Shown: positions 42,615 through 51,381, counted from the first letter of the stretch. The stretch is 64,000 bases of DNA from Solirubrobacteraceae bacterium (GCA_016463765.1 JAEMQS010000003.1:1-64000), one strand, 5' to 3'. Notes: a model not told the origin generated them from the sequence alone. Numbers and translations are program-made.

Positions 42615-43613
42615 TCAGTGCGCGGCGACACCGCGCAACGCCGGCAGCACCTGGTCGCCGTACAGCGCGATCGTCCCCAGCGGGTCGGCCTGCCCGATGA
42701 GCTGCAGGCAGACGACGGTCGCACCGAGGTCGGCGATCTCCCGCACCCGCTCGATGTGCTCGTCCGGGTCCGCGCTGACGATGAAGCCCTCGCGCGCGAA
42801 CGCGTCGTCGGTCATCTGGGCGTCGGCGCGCCGCTGCATGTCCGCCGGGTCCGAGATGTCGTCGATGTAGACCTCGGGCAGCTGAGTCGGCTTCCACCGG
42901 CGGGCGCCCTGCAACGCGGCGTCGCCATCCTCGGCCCAGGCCATCCCGCTCTGCATGATGATCTCGCCGGGCTCGCGACCGTGCTTGGCGCACGCCTCAC
43001 GGTACGCGTCGATGATCTCCGGCGCGGTGTCCGGGTCGCCCAGCGTCCACAGGCCGTCGCCGTACTGGCCCGCGATTCGCGCGGCCTTCACGCCGAACGC
43101 GCTGACGTAGAGCTTCGGCGCGCGCGGGGCTCGGCTGTAGAGCTTCGCGTCCTTGAGCGCGAACCAGCTGGCGTCCATGGTCACCGTCTCTCCGCGCCAG
43201 AGCGCCGTGATTGCCTCCAGGCCGGAGGCGAAGCGGTCGTGCTGCTCATCGATGTCCGGCCAGGCCAGGCCCAGCGGCGACTCATTGACCGACTCGCCCG
43301 ATCCGACGCCGAGATACACCCGCCCGGGGTATAGCTCCTCCAGCGACATGAACGCCTGCGCGATGAGTCCCGGGTGGTAGTGGTGCACGACCGGTGTGAC
43401 ACCGGTCCCGAGCATCTTGGTGGTCTGCTGCCCGATGGCGCCGAGCGTGACCCACGCCTGGGTGCCGCGTCCGTCGGGGAACCACGGCGCGAAGTGATCG
43501 GAGAGGCCCGTGCCGTCGAACCCTGCGCGGTCGGCGAGCATGGCCTGCTGGACGAGGTCGGCGGGCGCGAACTCCTCGGTCGAGCCGGCGAACCAGAAAC
43601 GGGGGGCGGTCAT
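42615..43613 (-). CDS. F420-dependent LLM-class oxidoreductase (FGD-like)
   Basis: A 332-residue TIM-barrel enzyme close to F420-dependent glucose-6-phosphate dehydrogenase. Typical segments are DRAGFDGTGLSDHFAPWFP, MLGTGVTPVVHHYHPGLIAQAF, VYLGVGSGESVNESPLG and SAFGVKAARIAGQYGDGLWT. It transfers hydride to cofactor F420, so the organism should make F420. The ATG at 43613 follows GAACATGACCGCCC numbering; a GTG-type extension to 43640 adds nine residues. It lies 47 bp upstream of the acyl-CoA dehydrogenase on the same strand. The sugar substrate is not certain. Confidence 0.9.
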   Translation of the reverse strand: MTAPRFWFAGSTEEFAPADLVQQAMLADRAGFDGTGLSDHFAPWFPDGRGTQAWVTLGAIGQQTTKMLGTGVTPVVHHYHPGLIAQAFMSLEELYPGRVYLGVGSGESVNESPLGLAWPDIDEQHDRFASGLEAITALWRGETVTMDASWFALKDAKLYSRAPRAPKLYVSAFGVKAARIAGQYGDGLWTLGDPDTAPEIIDAYREACAKHGREPGEIIMQSGMAWAEDGDAALQGARRWKPTQLPEVYIDDISDPADMQRRADAQMTDDAFAREGFIVSADPDEHIERVREIADLGATVVCLQLIGQADPLGTIALYGDQVLPALRGVAAH

Positions 43614-43652
43614 GTTCGGGTGGTACCCGCCCCGGCGCATCTCGGACCGCGA

Positions 43653-44927
43653 CTACTCAGGGGGCGCGCTCCCCGCCGCGGGCGCCGTGGGCCCCGTGAT
43701 CGCCTCCGTCGGTGCCACGCGCAGCACGGTGGTGCCGCCCTCCTCCGTGACCTCTTCGGTCAGGGGGCCCGTGGCGCCGGCCGGGGTGCTCGCCGGTGGT
43801 GCGTCGGTGGCACCTGCAGCGACGAGGAGGCGGCGAGCCGGGGCGACCTGGTCGCGCGACACGCGCTGCACCGTGCGCGGGGTCGATTGTGCCCGGACGG
43901 GAACCGCTGAGCTCTCCGGCGCCGGTGCGGCGGCGGGGACCACGGCGGGGGCGGTCGCGGGCGCCTGCCGCGCGCTGTCGGTCTGCGGACGCGCGGCAGA
44001 CCGGTCGGGCTCCCGGCGCTCGGTCTTCGCCGGCCGGACCTCGGGCGCGACCACCGGCGCGGTCGCGACCAGCGCGGTCGGCGTGCCCGCCAGCGTTCCC
44101 GCGCAGGCGACGGCGCAGAGCTTCGCGACGCTGCTGACCTGCGGCTCGGCCGATGGCAGCAGCACGATGTCGCGCAGCCGGTCGCGCAGCGCGCCGAACC
44201 GCGTCTCGAACCGCACCGCGAGCGCCGTGGGCAGGAACAGCACCGCCGCGTATCGCCGCTGGCGGCGTAGCTCGCGATGCAGCCGGGAGCAGCCCGTGCA
44301 TCCCTGGACGTGGCGCGTCGCGTGGGCGGACAACCGGACGCCCCGCGTGGCCGCGACGACGACGTGCTCACGCACGGAGTCACAATCGGCCTCCGCGCTG
44401 GCGATGCGCTCGGCGAGCGTGCGTCGCGCACGGGAGACGACCGCCTTCGCCGCACCGCCGCTGACGTCGAGCGCCGTTGCGATGTCGTCGACCGACCGCC
44501 CTTCGAGCACGCTGAGCACCAGGGCCGCGCGCTGGCGCTCGGGCAGGTCGGCCCACGCGCGCACCACGCCGGCGAACTCGTCGCGCCGCATCGCGGCGTC
44601 CGCGGGGCCGTCGGCGGGCGACGCCAGCAGGACCTCGTCGAGTGGCGCGGCAAGGCGCTCGCCGCGCAGCAGATCGAGCGCGCGCCGCCACGCGATCGTG
44701 TGCAGCCAGGCCCGCACGTCGCTGGGCACGCGCCCGTCCTGCAACGCGGCGTGCGCCGAGGCCAGTGCCTCCTGCACCGCGTCCTCGGCGAGTTCCGGGC
44801 GCGCACGCCGTGAGACGAACCGGACGAGCGTGTCGCGGTGACGGCCGACGAGCACGGCGAAGGCGCGCTCGTCGCCCTCGCGCGTGCGCTGCGCGAGCGC
44901 GCGGTCGGTGAGACGGGAGTGGAGCAT
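43653..44927 (-). CDS. ECF sigma factor with fused ZAS-type C-terminal extension
   Basis: A 424-residue protein. Sigma-2 is at about 15-85 (ELAEDAVQEALASAH) and sigma-4 at about 110-170 (LPERQRAALVLSVLEGRSVDDIA). A typical ECF factor ends there, but this one continues 250 residues. At 206-213 it carries H-VQG-C-TG-C, the Hx3Cx2C motif of zinc-binding anti-sigma (ZAS) domains, then a hydrophobic stretch (about 285-310) and a long Pro/Ala/Thr/Glu-rich tail. The sigma factor may therefore be restrained in cis. No separate anti-sigma gene follows. An inverted repeat at 44954-44970 may be autoregulatory. Confidence 0.85.
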   Translation of the reverse strand: MLHSRLTDRALAQRTREGDERAFAVLVGRHRDTLVRFVSRRARPELAEDAVQEALASAHAALQDGRVPSDVRAWLHTIAWRRALDLLRGERLAAPLDEVLLASPADGPADAAMRRDEFAGVVRAWADLPERQRAALVLSVLEGRSVDDIATALDVSGGAAKAVVSRARRTLAERIASAEADCDSVREHVVVAATRGVRLSAHATRHVQGCTGCSRLHRELRRQRRYAAVLFLPTALAVRFETRFGALRDRLRDIVLLPSAEPQVSSVAKLCAVACAGTLAGTPTALVATAPVVAPEVRPAKTERREPDRSAARPQTDSARQAPATAPAVVPAAAPAPESSAVPVRAQSTPRTVQRVSRDQVAPARRLLVAAGATDAPPASTPAGATGPLTEEVTEEGGTTVLRVAPTEAITGPTAPAAGSAPPE

Positions 44928-44953
44928 CACGAGTCCAGACGCGGGCAGATCGA

Positions 44954-44970
44954 GAAGGTGACGGACCTTC
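44954..44970. promoter_or_regulatory. Inverted repeat GAAGGT-N5-ACCTTC upstream of the sigma gene
   Basis: A perfect 6-bp inverted repeat with a 5-bp spacer, 27 bp upstream of the sigma start and in the gap to the divergent secreted-protein gene. Either gene could be regulated from it. Confidence 0.35.
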
Positions 44971-45080
44971 CGCAGAGATCCGTTCTGCCGCAGATGGTGC
45001 GTCACTTGGTGCCGGCGCGCATCGACCAAACGGTGTCCATCCCACCCCGCCGGACCAGGTGCCGGCAGAGAGGAACCACC

Positions 45081-45593
45081 ATGCACCGATCCCTCACCAC
45101 CGCCATCCTCGCCGCCGCGCTCGCCGTCCCCGCGACGGCGTCGGCGGCAGCGCCCGCCGCGTCGCTCGTCCCGCCGAGCGACGACCCCGTGAACGTCGAG
45201 GTCACCATCACCGATGGCGCGGGCAGGGCCGTGCAGGCGCAGTCCTGCGAGTGGCGCGGCGAAGGCCCCGGCGAGGAGGACCGCGTGTGCCTCGCCTTCG
45301 TCGGCGACCCCAAGGCGGCGGTCGAGGCCATCACCGCCGCGGGCGGCGAGCGGGGCACGCGGCGCACCATCGCCCCGGCCCACGCGCTGGACATCACGTC
45401 CCTGACGAGCCGTCGCGCCGACGGGACGTGGCTCCAGCGGATCACCGGGACGGCGAAGGGCCAGGCCACGCACGCCGGGTTCGTGTGCGACAGCGCCGGC
45501 GAGCGGTGCACCCGCTGGGACGCCGAGGGCGAGCCGCGCGCGAAGCAGCAGATCCAGGCCGCGGCGAAGCGGCTCAAGCGCCGGGGCCGCTAG
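45081..45593 (+). CDS. Small secreted protein, cysteine-containing, unknown function
   Basis: A 170-residue exported protein with GAGAGGA eight bases before the ATG. The signal peptide (MHRSLTTAILAAALAVPATASA) is clear. The mature part has four cysteines (CEWRGEGPGEEDRVC and CDSAGERC), suggesting two disulfides, and mixed alpha/beta sequence. It has some resemblance in size and cysteine spacing to secreted protease inhibitors but I do not recognise the family. It is divergent from the sigma gene, which might control it. Confidence 0.72.
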   Translation: MHRSLTTAILAAALAVPATASAAAPAASLVPPSDDPVNVEVTITDGAGRAVQAQSCEWRGEGPGEEDRVCLAFVGDPKAAVEAITAAGGERGTRRTIAPAHALDITSLTSRRADGTWLQRITGTAKGQATHAGFVCDSAGERCTRWDAEGEPRAKQQIQAAAKRLKRRGR

Positions 45594-45615
45594 CGACTGC
45601 CGGCCGGCGGGGAGG

Positions 45616-45987
45616 TCAGGCGCTCCAGGGCACCGTCGCCTGGAGCACGGCCTCCTCGACCGCCCCCGTCCGGAGCCCCGTGATCTCCTGGTACTCCTCG
45701 TCGGCGACCATGTCGCAGAACGCGCGCCGGCTGGGGTAGCGGACGACGAGCAGCACGTCCCAGTCCCACCCGTCGGGCGCGACCAGCGATGTCGACGCGT
45801 CGCCGACGTAGATCATCTCGCCGCCGACGCGCTCGAGGAACGGCGCGATGCGGCGGGCGTACTCCTCGTAGTCGGGGCGACCACCCTCCTTGAAGCGCAG
45901 GAGGTTGAGCATCGCGATGGGGGACGGCGGGTCGGTGTCCTCGGCCAGCAGGCGCTTGAGGTCCCGACCGGTGGGGTTCACGGGCAT
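45616..45987 (-). CDS. DUF1330-family protein
   Basis: A 123-residue protein with an ATG start (MPVNPTGRDLKRLLAED). The ferredoxin-like fold pattern IAMLNLLRFKEGGRPDYEEYARRI and VLLVVRYPSRRAFCDMVADEEYQE matches the DUF1330 dimeric alpha-beta-barrel family. Function of the family is unknown. It lies between a secreted protein (convergent, 22 bp) and a divergent secreted helical protein. Confidence 0.82.
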   Translation of the reverse strand: MPVNPTGRDLKRLLAEDTDPPSPIAMLNLLRFKEGGRPDYEEYARRIAPFLERVGGEMIYVGDASTSLVAPDGWDWDVLLVVRYPSRRAFCDMVADEEYQEITGLRTGAVEEAVLQATVPWSA

Positions 45988-46080
45988 GGCCGAAGACTCT
46001 CAGACAGGTCTCAGGGTGGGCGCAGGGCACTCCGAGGCGCCGCGTCGATGCTGCCGTCACCCCACAGGTAGGAGACCTTC

Positions 46081-46803
46081 ATGACCACTCGACGCATCGC
46101 GGTGATCGGCGGCACGCTCGTCGCTCTCGCCGCAGGATCAGCCGGCGCCGTCGCGGCGACCTCGACCGACGAGGCGAAGGAGCGCGAGAAGACCGTGCTC
46201 GACACCGCCGCCAAGGAGCTCGAGGTCACGCCCGACGAGCTGCGGTCCGCGCTGCGGGCCGGCCAGACCGCTCAGCTCGAGCAGGCCGTCAAGGACGGCA
46301 CCCTCACCCAGGAGCAGGCCGACCGCATCAAGGAGCGGATGTCCTCCAGCGGCCTCGTCCTGGGAGGCGGCGGCAAGGGCGGGCCCGGCGGGCATCACCG
46401 CGGCGGACCCGGCGGCGGCCGCGAGATGATGACCGACGTCGCGAAGGCCCTCGGCCTCACCGAGGCGCAGCTGCGCACGCAGCTCGAGAGCGGCAAGACG
46501 ATCGCCGAGGTCGCCAAGGCCCAGAACAAGGACCTGGACGACGTCAAGGCCGCCGTGAAGAAGGCGGCCGTCGCCCGCCTCGACCAGCAGGTCAAGGACG
46601 GCGACATCACGAAGGCGCAGCGCGATGAGATCGCCGAGCATCTCGACGACCACATCGACCGGCTCGGCGAGAAGCCGCTCGGTGGACGCGGTCCGGGCCG
46701 GGGTCCCGGTGGCCCCGGCGCGCCGCCCGCCCGCCAGGAGGGCGAGACCAATCAGGACGGGTCGTACGTGCCGCCGACGACCGGCGCCGCGCAGACCGCA
46801 TAG
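46081..46803 (+). CDS. Secreted helical-repeat protein, Gly-rich linkers, unknown function
   Basis: A 240-residue exported protein with TAGGAGA before the ATG. After the signal peptide are two related helix-pair modules (LEVTPDELRSALRAGQTAQLEQAVKD, then LGLTEAQLRTQLESGKTIAEVAKAQ), each resembling a short DNA- or protein-binding helical bundle with a regular turn, joined by Gly/His-rich linker (GGGGKGGPGGHHRGG). The C-terminus is again Gly/Pro-rich. Such proteins occur widely in actinobacteria with no known role. The Gly/His linker could bind metals. Confidence 0.75.
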   Translation: MTTRRIAVIGGTLVALAAGSAGAVAATSTDEAKEREKTVLDTAAKELEVTPDELRSALRAGQTAQLEQAVKDGTLTQEQADRIKERMSSSGLVLGGGGKGGPGGHHRGGPGGGREMMTDVAKALGLTEAQLRTQLESGKTIAEVAKAQNKDLDDVKAAVKKAAVARLDQQVKDGDITKAQRDEIAEHLDDHIDRLGEKPLGGRGPGRGPGGPGAPPARQEGETNQDGSYVPPTTGAAQTA

Positions 46804-46815
46804 GTGCGCTCAGGG

Positions 46816-46851
46816 CCCGTGTGGTCTGGCCAGCCAGCCAGGCCACGCGGG
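46816..46851 (+). terminator. Strong hairpin with G-U pairs after the secreted helical-repeat gene
   Basis: A 15-bp stem with a 6-nt loop: CCCGTGTGGTCTGGC (46816-46830) pairs with GCCAGGCCACGCGGG (46837-46851). Two of the pairs are G-U in RNA, so the structure exists only at the RNA level. It begins 13 nt after the stop. There is no U tract, as is common for actinobacterial terminators. Confidence 0.7.
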
Positions 46852-46879
46852 AATCCTGACTGACGGACTGTCAGATTTC

Positions 46880-48118
46880 TTGGCGCTTCTGCGCTCTTTC
46901 GTACCGATCCTGCATCCCCCATCATGGGCGCCTCTGATCGAGCGCCACGACATTCCCAACGACGCCCTCCTCGTGACGGGAGCCACCGGCTTTCTCGGCA
47001 TGCAGGTGCTGGCCCGCGTCCTGCGCGACAGCGACCGGCACGTCGTCGCGCTGGTTCGCGCAGACGATGACGCCGCCGCGGCCGGACGCCTGCGCGATGC
47101 GCTTGCGTTGATCCTGTCCGAGCCCGCGCCCGAGGACCGCCTGACCGCGATCGCGGCCGACATCGAAGCCCCTGGGCTCGACCTCGACGGCGGCACGCAC
47201 GACCTCCTCGCAGAGCGCGTCACGACGATCCTGCACTGCGCGGCGTCCATCTCGTTCGTCCTCCCACTCGACGAAAGCCGTGCCATCAACGTCGACGGCA
47301 CGCGGCGCATGCTCGACCTGGCGCGCCGCTGCGCGACCAGCGGCGACGGGCTCGAGCGGTTCTCCTACGTCTCGACCGCGTACGTCGCCGGCCGGCACCG
47401 CGGCGCGTTCGGCCCCGGCGACCTGCAGTGCGACCAGCGGTTCCGCAACGCCTACGAGCAGACGAAGAACGAGGCCGAGGCGCTCGTGCGCGACGCCGCC
47501 ACGGCGTGGGAGCTGCCGACCCAGGTCTTCCGCCCGTCGATCGTCGTCGGCGAGCGCGACACCGGCTGGACGAACAGCTTCAACGTCCTCTACGCGCCGT
47601 ACCGCAGCTACTCCATGGGCCAGTACACGGTGCTGCCCGGTCGCCTCGACGGGGTCGTCGACGTCGTCCCGGTCGACTACGTCGCCGACGGGATCTGGGC
47701 GCTCATGCGCGAGCCCGCACCGGCTGGGGTCGCCACGTACATGCTCACCGCGGGCGACCTCGCCCCGACGCTGCGCGAGATCCGCCAGATCGCCGTCGAC
47801 TACTTCGCCAAGGGCACCCCGGCGATCATCCACCCGACGGCGTTCCGCGTGCTGGCGGCACCCGCGCTGGGGCTGCTCGGCGGGTCGAAGGCGCGCACCG
47901 TGCTGGCACGCAGCAAGCCGTACTTCCCCTACTTCGAGGTCGAGACGCGCTACGACGCCCGCTCGACCCAGGCCGCGCTCCAGCGCCACGACATCACACC
48001 GCCGCGGTTCGGCGACTACGCCGACCGGCTGCTCGACTTCGCCGTCCAGGCACGGTGGGGCAAGGCGATTCCGCCGCGCCGCGAGGTCGTCGCCGACATG
48101 CCGTCGGTCGCCGCCTGA
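46880..48118 (+). CDS. Extended SDR, thioester-reductase/fatty-acyl reductase-like
   Basis: A 412-residue NAD(P)-dependent reductase of the NAD_binding_4 (male-sterility/thioester-reductase) group. The Rossmann motif is LLVTGATGFLGMQVL, and the active-site tyrosine and lysine are in NAYEQTKNEAEAL; FRPSIVVGERDTGW is also typical. It may reduce acyl thioesters or act in lipid synthesis. The start is uncertain: no ATG or GTG fits, so the TTG at 46880 is used. A frame change at the 5' end is possible. It lies after the strong hairpin and is followed within 35 bp by a kinase-like gene. Confidence 0.82.
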   Translation: MALLRSFVPILHPPSWAPLIERHDIPNDALLVTGATGFLGMQVLARVLRDSDRHVVALVRADDDAAAAGRLRDALALILSEPAPEDRLTAIAADIEAPGLDLDGGTHDLLAERVTTILHCAASISFVLPLDESRAINVDGTRRMLDLARRCATSGDGLERFSYVSTAYVAGRHRGAFGPGDLQCDQRFRNAYEQTKNEAEALVRDAATAWELPTQVFRPSIVVGERDTGWTNSFNVLYAPYRSYSMGQYTVLPGRLDGVVDVVPVDYVADGIWALMREPAPAGVATYMLTAGDLAPTLREIRQIAVDYFAKGTPAIIHPTAFRVLAAPALGLLGGSKARTVLARSKPYFPYFEVETRYDARSTQAALQRHDITPPRFGDYADRLLDFAVQARWGKAIPPRREVVADMPSVAA

Positions 48119-48152
48119 CGCCGAGCGAGCGCGAGGACTACGGTTCGGCCCT

Positions 48153-49325
48153 GTGCCGACCGAGCTTCCGCCCGCCCTCAAGACGCTGATCGACACGGCG
48201 CTGCGCCTCGCGCGCCAGGCGCCGAGCGGCCGGGTGGCGCTGACCCGCGCTGCCGACCTCGTCGACGCGGCCGCCGTCCCCGCCTGGCTGGAGTCCAGCG
48301 TCGACCGGGCGCTGGGTGACCTGCCCGAGCCCGAGCCGCTGGACCGCAAGGCGATCGAGAAGGCGCTGAAGGAGGCGTGGGGCAAGGCGCCCGGGAAGGT
48401 CCTCGACGACCTCGATGACGAGCCGCTCGCGGTGCGGGCCGCCGCGCAGGTCCACCGTGGCGAGCTCGACGGGACGCCGGTCGCGATCAAGGTGCGCCGC
48501 CCGGGACTGGACCGCGCGGTCCGGGCGGATCTGTCGCTGCTGGAGACGCTGGCGATGCCGCTGGGCGCCGCGTTCCCGGCGATCGACGCCGGTGCGTTCC
48601 TGCGCGACGTGCGCGAGCAGACGTCCGACGAGATCGACTTCGAGCACGAGGCCGACATGCAGCGCCGCGTCGCGCGGGCCATCCGGCACGTCGAGGGCAT
48701 CGTCGTGCCGCGTCCGCACACCGACCTCTCGGCTCCCGGCGTGATGGTCAGCGACCTGCTGCGCGGGACCACCCTGCACGAGGGCGGCGTCCCGGACGAT
48801 CCCGCCGCGGCCGGCACCGCGCTCATCCAGGCGCACGTCAGCGCCGCACGCGACGCCGGGCTCGCCATGCTCGACGCGCGCCCAGGACACGTCGTCGTGC
48901 TCGGCGACGGACGCCTCGGCCTGCTCGGCGCGGGTGTCGCGCGACAGGTCGACCCCGAGCGGGTGCGGCTCGCCCTGGTGGCGCTCGCCGCGCTGCGCGA
49001 TGACGACCCCGCGGCGTTGGCCGCGGCGGCCGAAGCGGCGGCGATGGTGCCGCCGGACGCCGCGCGGGTGGCCCACCTGCCGCTGCGGACGATCGCTGCG
49101 CCCCTTGCCGACGGCCCGGCCCGGCTCGACGCCGACGCGCTGATCGCGCTGGCCGAGCGCGGGGATGTCGAGGCCCCTGCGCTGCTGCGGCTCGTCCCGG
49201 AGGTCGCGGCCACGCCGGACGACCTGTGGCTGACGCGGTCGACCGCGCAGGTGCTCGCGGTCCTCGCGCGCATGGGCGCCGAGGCGGACTGGGCGGCAGC
49301 GGCGCTCGACGCGCCCGCGCCCTAG
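48153..49325 (+). CDS. ABC1/UbiB-like protein, probable pseudokinase
   Basis: A 390-residue protein with the family strand set AAAQVHRGELDGTPVAIKVRRPG and EIDFEHEADMQRRVA. The KxGQ motif of active UbiB proteins is not seen in the short N-terminus. The D-x-HPGN catalytic motif is DARPGH (R243, H246) and DFG is replaced by a sequence ending LLGAGVARQV. Enzyme activity is therefore doubtful, though ATP-binding lysine is kept. UbiB relatives support quinone or lipid metabolism. The GTG start follows 34 bp after the reductase stop. Confidence 0.8.
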   Translation: MPTELPPALKTLIDTALRLARQAPSGRVALTRAADLVDAAAVPAWLESSVDRALGDLPEPEPLDRKAIEKALKEAWGKAPGKVLDDLDDEPLAVRAAAQVHRGELDGTPVAIKVRRPGLDRAVRADLSLLETLAMPLGAAFPAIDAGAFLRDVREQTSDEIDFEHEADMQRRVARAIRHVEGIVVPRPHTDLSAPGVMVSDLLRGTTLHEGGVPDDPAAAGTALIQAHVSAARDAGLAMLDARPGHVVVLGDGRLGLLGAGVARQVDPERVRLALVALAALRDDDPAALAAAAEAAAMVPPDAARVAHLPLRTIAAPLADGPARLDADALIALAERGDVEAPALLRLVPEVAATPDDLWLTRSTAQVLAVLARMGAEADWAAAALDAPAP

Positions 49326-49331
49326 GCGCTC

Positions 49332-49544
49332 TCAGCTCGCGACGACGCGCACGCGCTCGTCAGCGGCTTCGACGACGTCGCCGTCGTGCAGCTGCCGGCC
49401 GCGCCGGTCCTCGAGCTCGCCGTTGACCCGCACGTCGCCCTGCTCGAGCATCATCCGCGCCTCGCCGCCGGAGTCTGCGAGGCCCGAGAGCTTGAGCAAC
49501 TGGCCGAGGCGGATCACATCCCCGCGGATGGTCACGTCTTGCAC
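49332..49544 (-). CDS. S4-domain RNA-binding protein (YaaA/YbcJ-like)
   Basis: A 70-residue protein made of one S4 domain (LGQLLKLSGLADSGGEARMMLEQGDVRVNGELEDRRGRQLHDGDVV), as in YaaA and YbcJ. It would bind structured RNA, perhaps in ribosome metabolism. The GTG at 49544 gives the normal length; the frame to 49598 adds unrelated residues. It converges with the UbiB-like gene and is divergent from the NHL protein gene. Confidence 0.9.
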   Translation of the reverse strand: MQDVTIRGDVIRLGQLLKLSGLADSGGEARMMLEQGDVRVNGELEDRRGRQLHDGDVVEAADERVRVVAS

Positions 49545-49649
49545 GCGACCATCATGCCCGGTCGCCGACCGTCGCGGACACGACACACCGTGCGTCACCG
49601 GAGCGCACCTCCCGGCTTCCTCGCGGGTCTAGGGTCCGGTGGACCGCTC

Positions 49650-51320
49650 ATGCGCCGCCTCGCTCACATCCCGCTCGTCCTCGCCGCAACCCTGGTGGTG
49701 GCCGCGCCCGCGCACGCCGCGGACGGCACCATCTTCAACATCGCCGGCAGCGTGCAGGGCGCCGGTGGCGACGGCGGCCCTCCCGGGCTGGCGCTGCTGA
49801 ACACCCCGCGCGACGCCGACGCCGCACCGCCCCAGATCGGTGGCGGGGTCCTCATCGCCGACACGGCGAACAGCCGTATCCGGCGGGTGACCGCCGACGG
49901 GTCGCTCATCGTGCGTGTTGCGGGGGACGGCACCGACGTGCCGGGCCTCTCGGGCGACGGCGGCCCGGCCGACGACGCCCGGGTCAACGCGCCGCAGGGC
50001 GTGACGCCGCTGGCCGACGGGTCGTACGTCATCGCCGACACCGGCAACCACCGGCTGCGGCGCGTCACGCCCGACGGCATCATCCGCACGATGGCCGGCA
50101 CGACGCGCGGCTTCGGCGGCGACGGCGGTCCAGCCACCGCCGCACAGCTCGACTCCCCGCGCGATGTCGCGCAGCTGATCGACGGGTCGTTGCTCGTGGC
50201 GGACACGGGCAACCACCGCATCCGCCGGATCGCGCCGGACGGGACCATCACGACGATCGCCGGTACCGGCACCGAGGGCGCGGGCGGCGACAACGGACCG
50301 GCCGGCGCGGCCCAGCTCGCGTTCCCGCGCGATGTCGCGCCACTGGCCGACGGCGGCATCGCGATCGCGGACACGGGCAACAACCGGATTCGCCGGATCG
50401 CACCGAACGGGACGATCAGCACGCTTGCGGGCGGCACGGCCGGGTCCGGCGGCGACGGCGGGCCGGCGGTCAACGCGCAGCTCAACGCCCCCTCGGGCGT
50501 CACCCCGCTGACGAACGGCGCGCTGCTCATCGCCGACACCGGCAACGACCGCATTCGCCGCATCACGCCGCTCGGGACGATCTTCACGGTCGCCGGCGAC
50601 CAGGCCGGCCTGTCTGGCGACGGCGGTCCTGCGTCGGCAGCGCGGCTCACCGATCCCGGCGACGTCGTGCGGACCGCGTCGGGCGGCATGCTCATCGCGG
50701 ACACGGCGAACAGCCGGGTGCGCGGCGCGACCGATGTCGGCCAGATCCCGGCGCCGGTCACGGACCGGTCGCTGGGGTTGTCGCCGACGACCGGGACGGC
50801 GTTCGTCCGCCAGCGCGGCGCGGGTGCCGCCATCGCGGTCCGCGAACCCGACCTCGTCACCGACGGCTCCGTCTTCGACACCGAGCGCGGCGGGTTGGCG
50901 ATCAGCGTCGCGCAGGCCGGCGAGGTGCGGACGACCACGCTGACCCAGGGTCTCGTGACGATCGACCAGGACGGCGGGCGCAACCCGGTCACGAAGGTCA
51001 AGCTCGTAGCGCCGCTGACGGGCTGCTCGGCGACGCGCGGCGCGTCGATCCGCACGTTCGCGAAGTCATCCCAGCGCAAGCGCAAGGGCCGGCGTGAGCG
51101 CCGCGTGGTCGCCCGTGGCAACGGCCGCTTCCGCACGGACGGGCGCTACGGCTCGGCGACGGTGCGCGGCACCGAATGGCAGACCGTCGACACGTGCAAG
51201 GCGACGTCGGTGCGGGTGTTCAGCGGCGTGGTGTCGGTGTTCGACCGCGTGCGCGGCAAGCGCCGCACGGTCCGCGCGGGCCAGCGGGTCGTCGTGCGCG
51301 CGGCGAAGCGCCGCGGCTAG
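49650..51320 (+). CDS. Secreted NHL-propeller protein with FecR-like C-terminal domain
   Basis: A 556-residue exported protein. The signal peptide (MRRLAHIPLVLAATLVVAAPAHA) precedes six NHL repeats of about 56 residues (for example LSGDGGPADDARVNAPQGV and DGSYVIADTGNHRLRRV), at about 25-370. The C-terminal half (ITVTTLTQGLVTIDQDG, RYGSATVRGTEWQTVDTCKATSVRVF) resembles FecR-like domains found in envelope proteins, with two possible disulfide cysteines. It shares its NHL unit with the metzincin protein at 7.2-11.3 kb, so the two are paralogues in their propellers. Its ligand is unknown. Confidence 0.86.
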   Translation: MRRLAHIPLVLAATLVVAAPAHAADGTIFNIAGSVQGAGGDGGPPGLALLNTPRDADAAPPQIGGGVLIADTANSRIRRVTADGSLIVRVAGDGTDVPGLSGDGGPADDARVNAPQGVTPLADGSYVIADTGNHRLRRVTPDGIIRTMAGTTRGFGGDGGPATAAQLDSPRDVAQLIDGSLLVADTGNHRIRRIAPDGTITTIAGTGTEGAGGDNGPAGAAQLAFPRDVAPLADGGIAIADTGNNRIRRIAPNGTISTLAGGTAGSGGDGGPAVNAQLNAPSGVTPLTNGALLIADTGNDRIRRITPLGTIFTVAGDQAGLSGDGGPASAARLTDPGDVVRTASGGMLIADTANSRVRGATDVGQIPAPVTDRSLGLSPTTGTAFVRQRGAGAAIAVREPDLVTDGSVFDTERGGLAISVAQAGEVRTTTLTQGLVTIDQDGGRNPVTKVKLVAPLTGCSATRGASIRTFAKSSQRKRKGRRERRVVARGNGRFRTDGRYGSATVRGTEWQTVDTCKATSVRVFSGVVSVFDRVRGKRRTVRAGQRVVVRAAKRRG

Positions 51321-51337
51321 CCCGCTCCCTGCCCGCC

Positions 51338-51381
51338 GAGCGTCACATACTGGTCGCTCTGGCGACCACTATCGGACGCTC
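51338..51381. repeat. Left 44-bp palindrome flanking the AbiEi/DUF559 nuclease gene
   Basis: Arms GAGCGTC (51338-51344) and GACGCTC (51375-51381) pair perfectly; inner arms TGGTCGC (51351-51357) and GCGACCA (51362-51368) pair around a TCTG loop, joined by ATA/TAT. Only one C-C and two adjacent mismatches break the stem. It starts 17 bp after the stop of the NHL gene. In reverse orientation it matches the right palindrome with three differences. Confidence 0.85.

Noticed and set aside
45599-45608. GCCGGCCGGC palindrome after the secreted-protein gene at 45.1 kb as a terminator
   Set aside because: Ten GC-only bases with no loop are expected by chance in this composition.
49800-50700. Regular repeats in the NHL gene as a possible CRISPR or tandem array
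   Set aside because: They are in frame, about 165 bp apart, imperfect and encode NHL blades.
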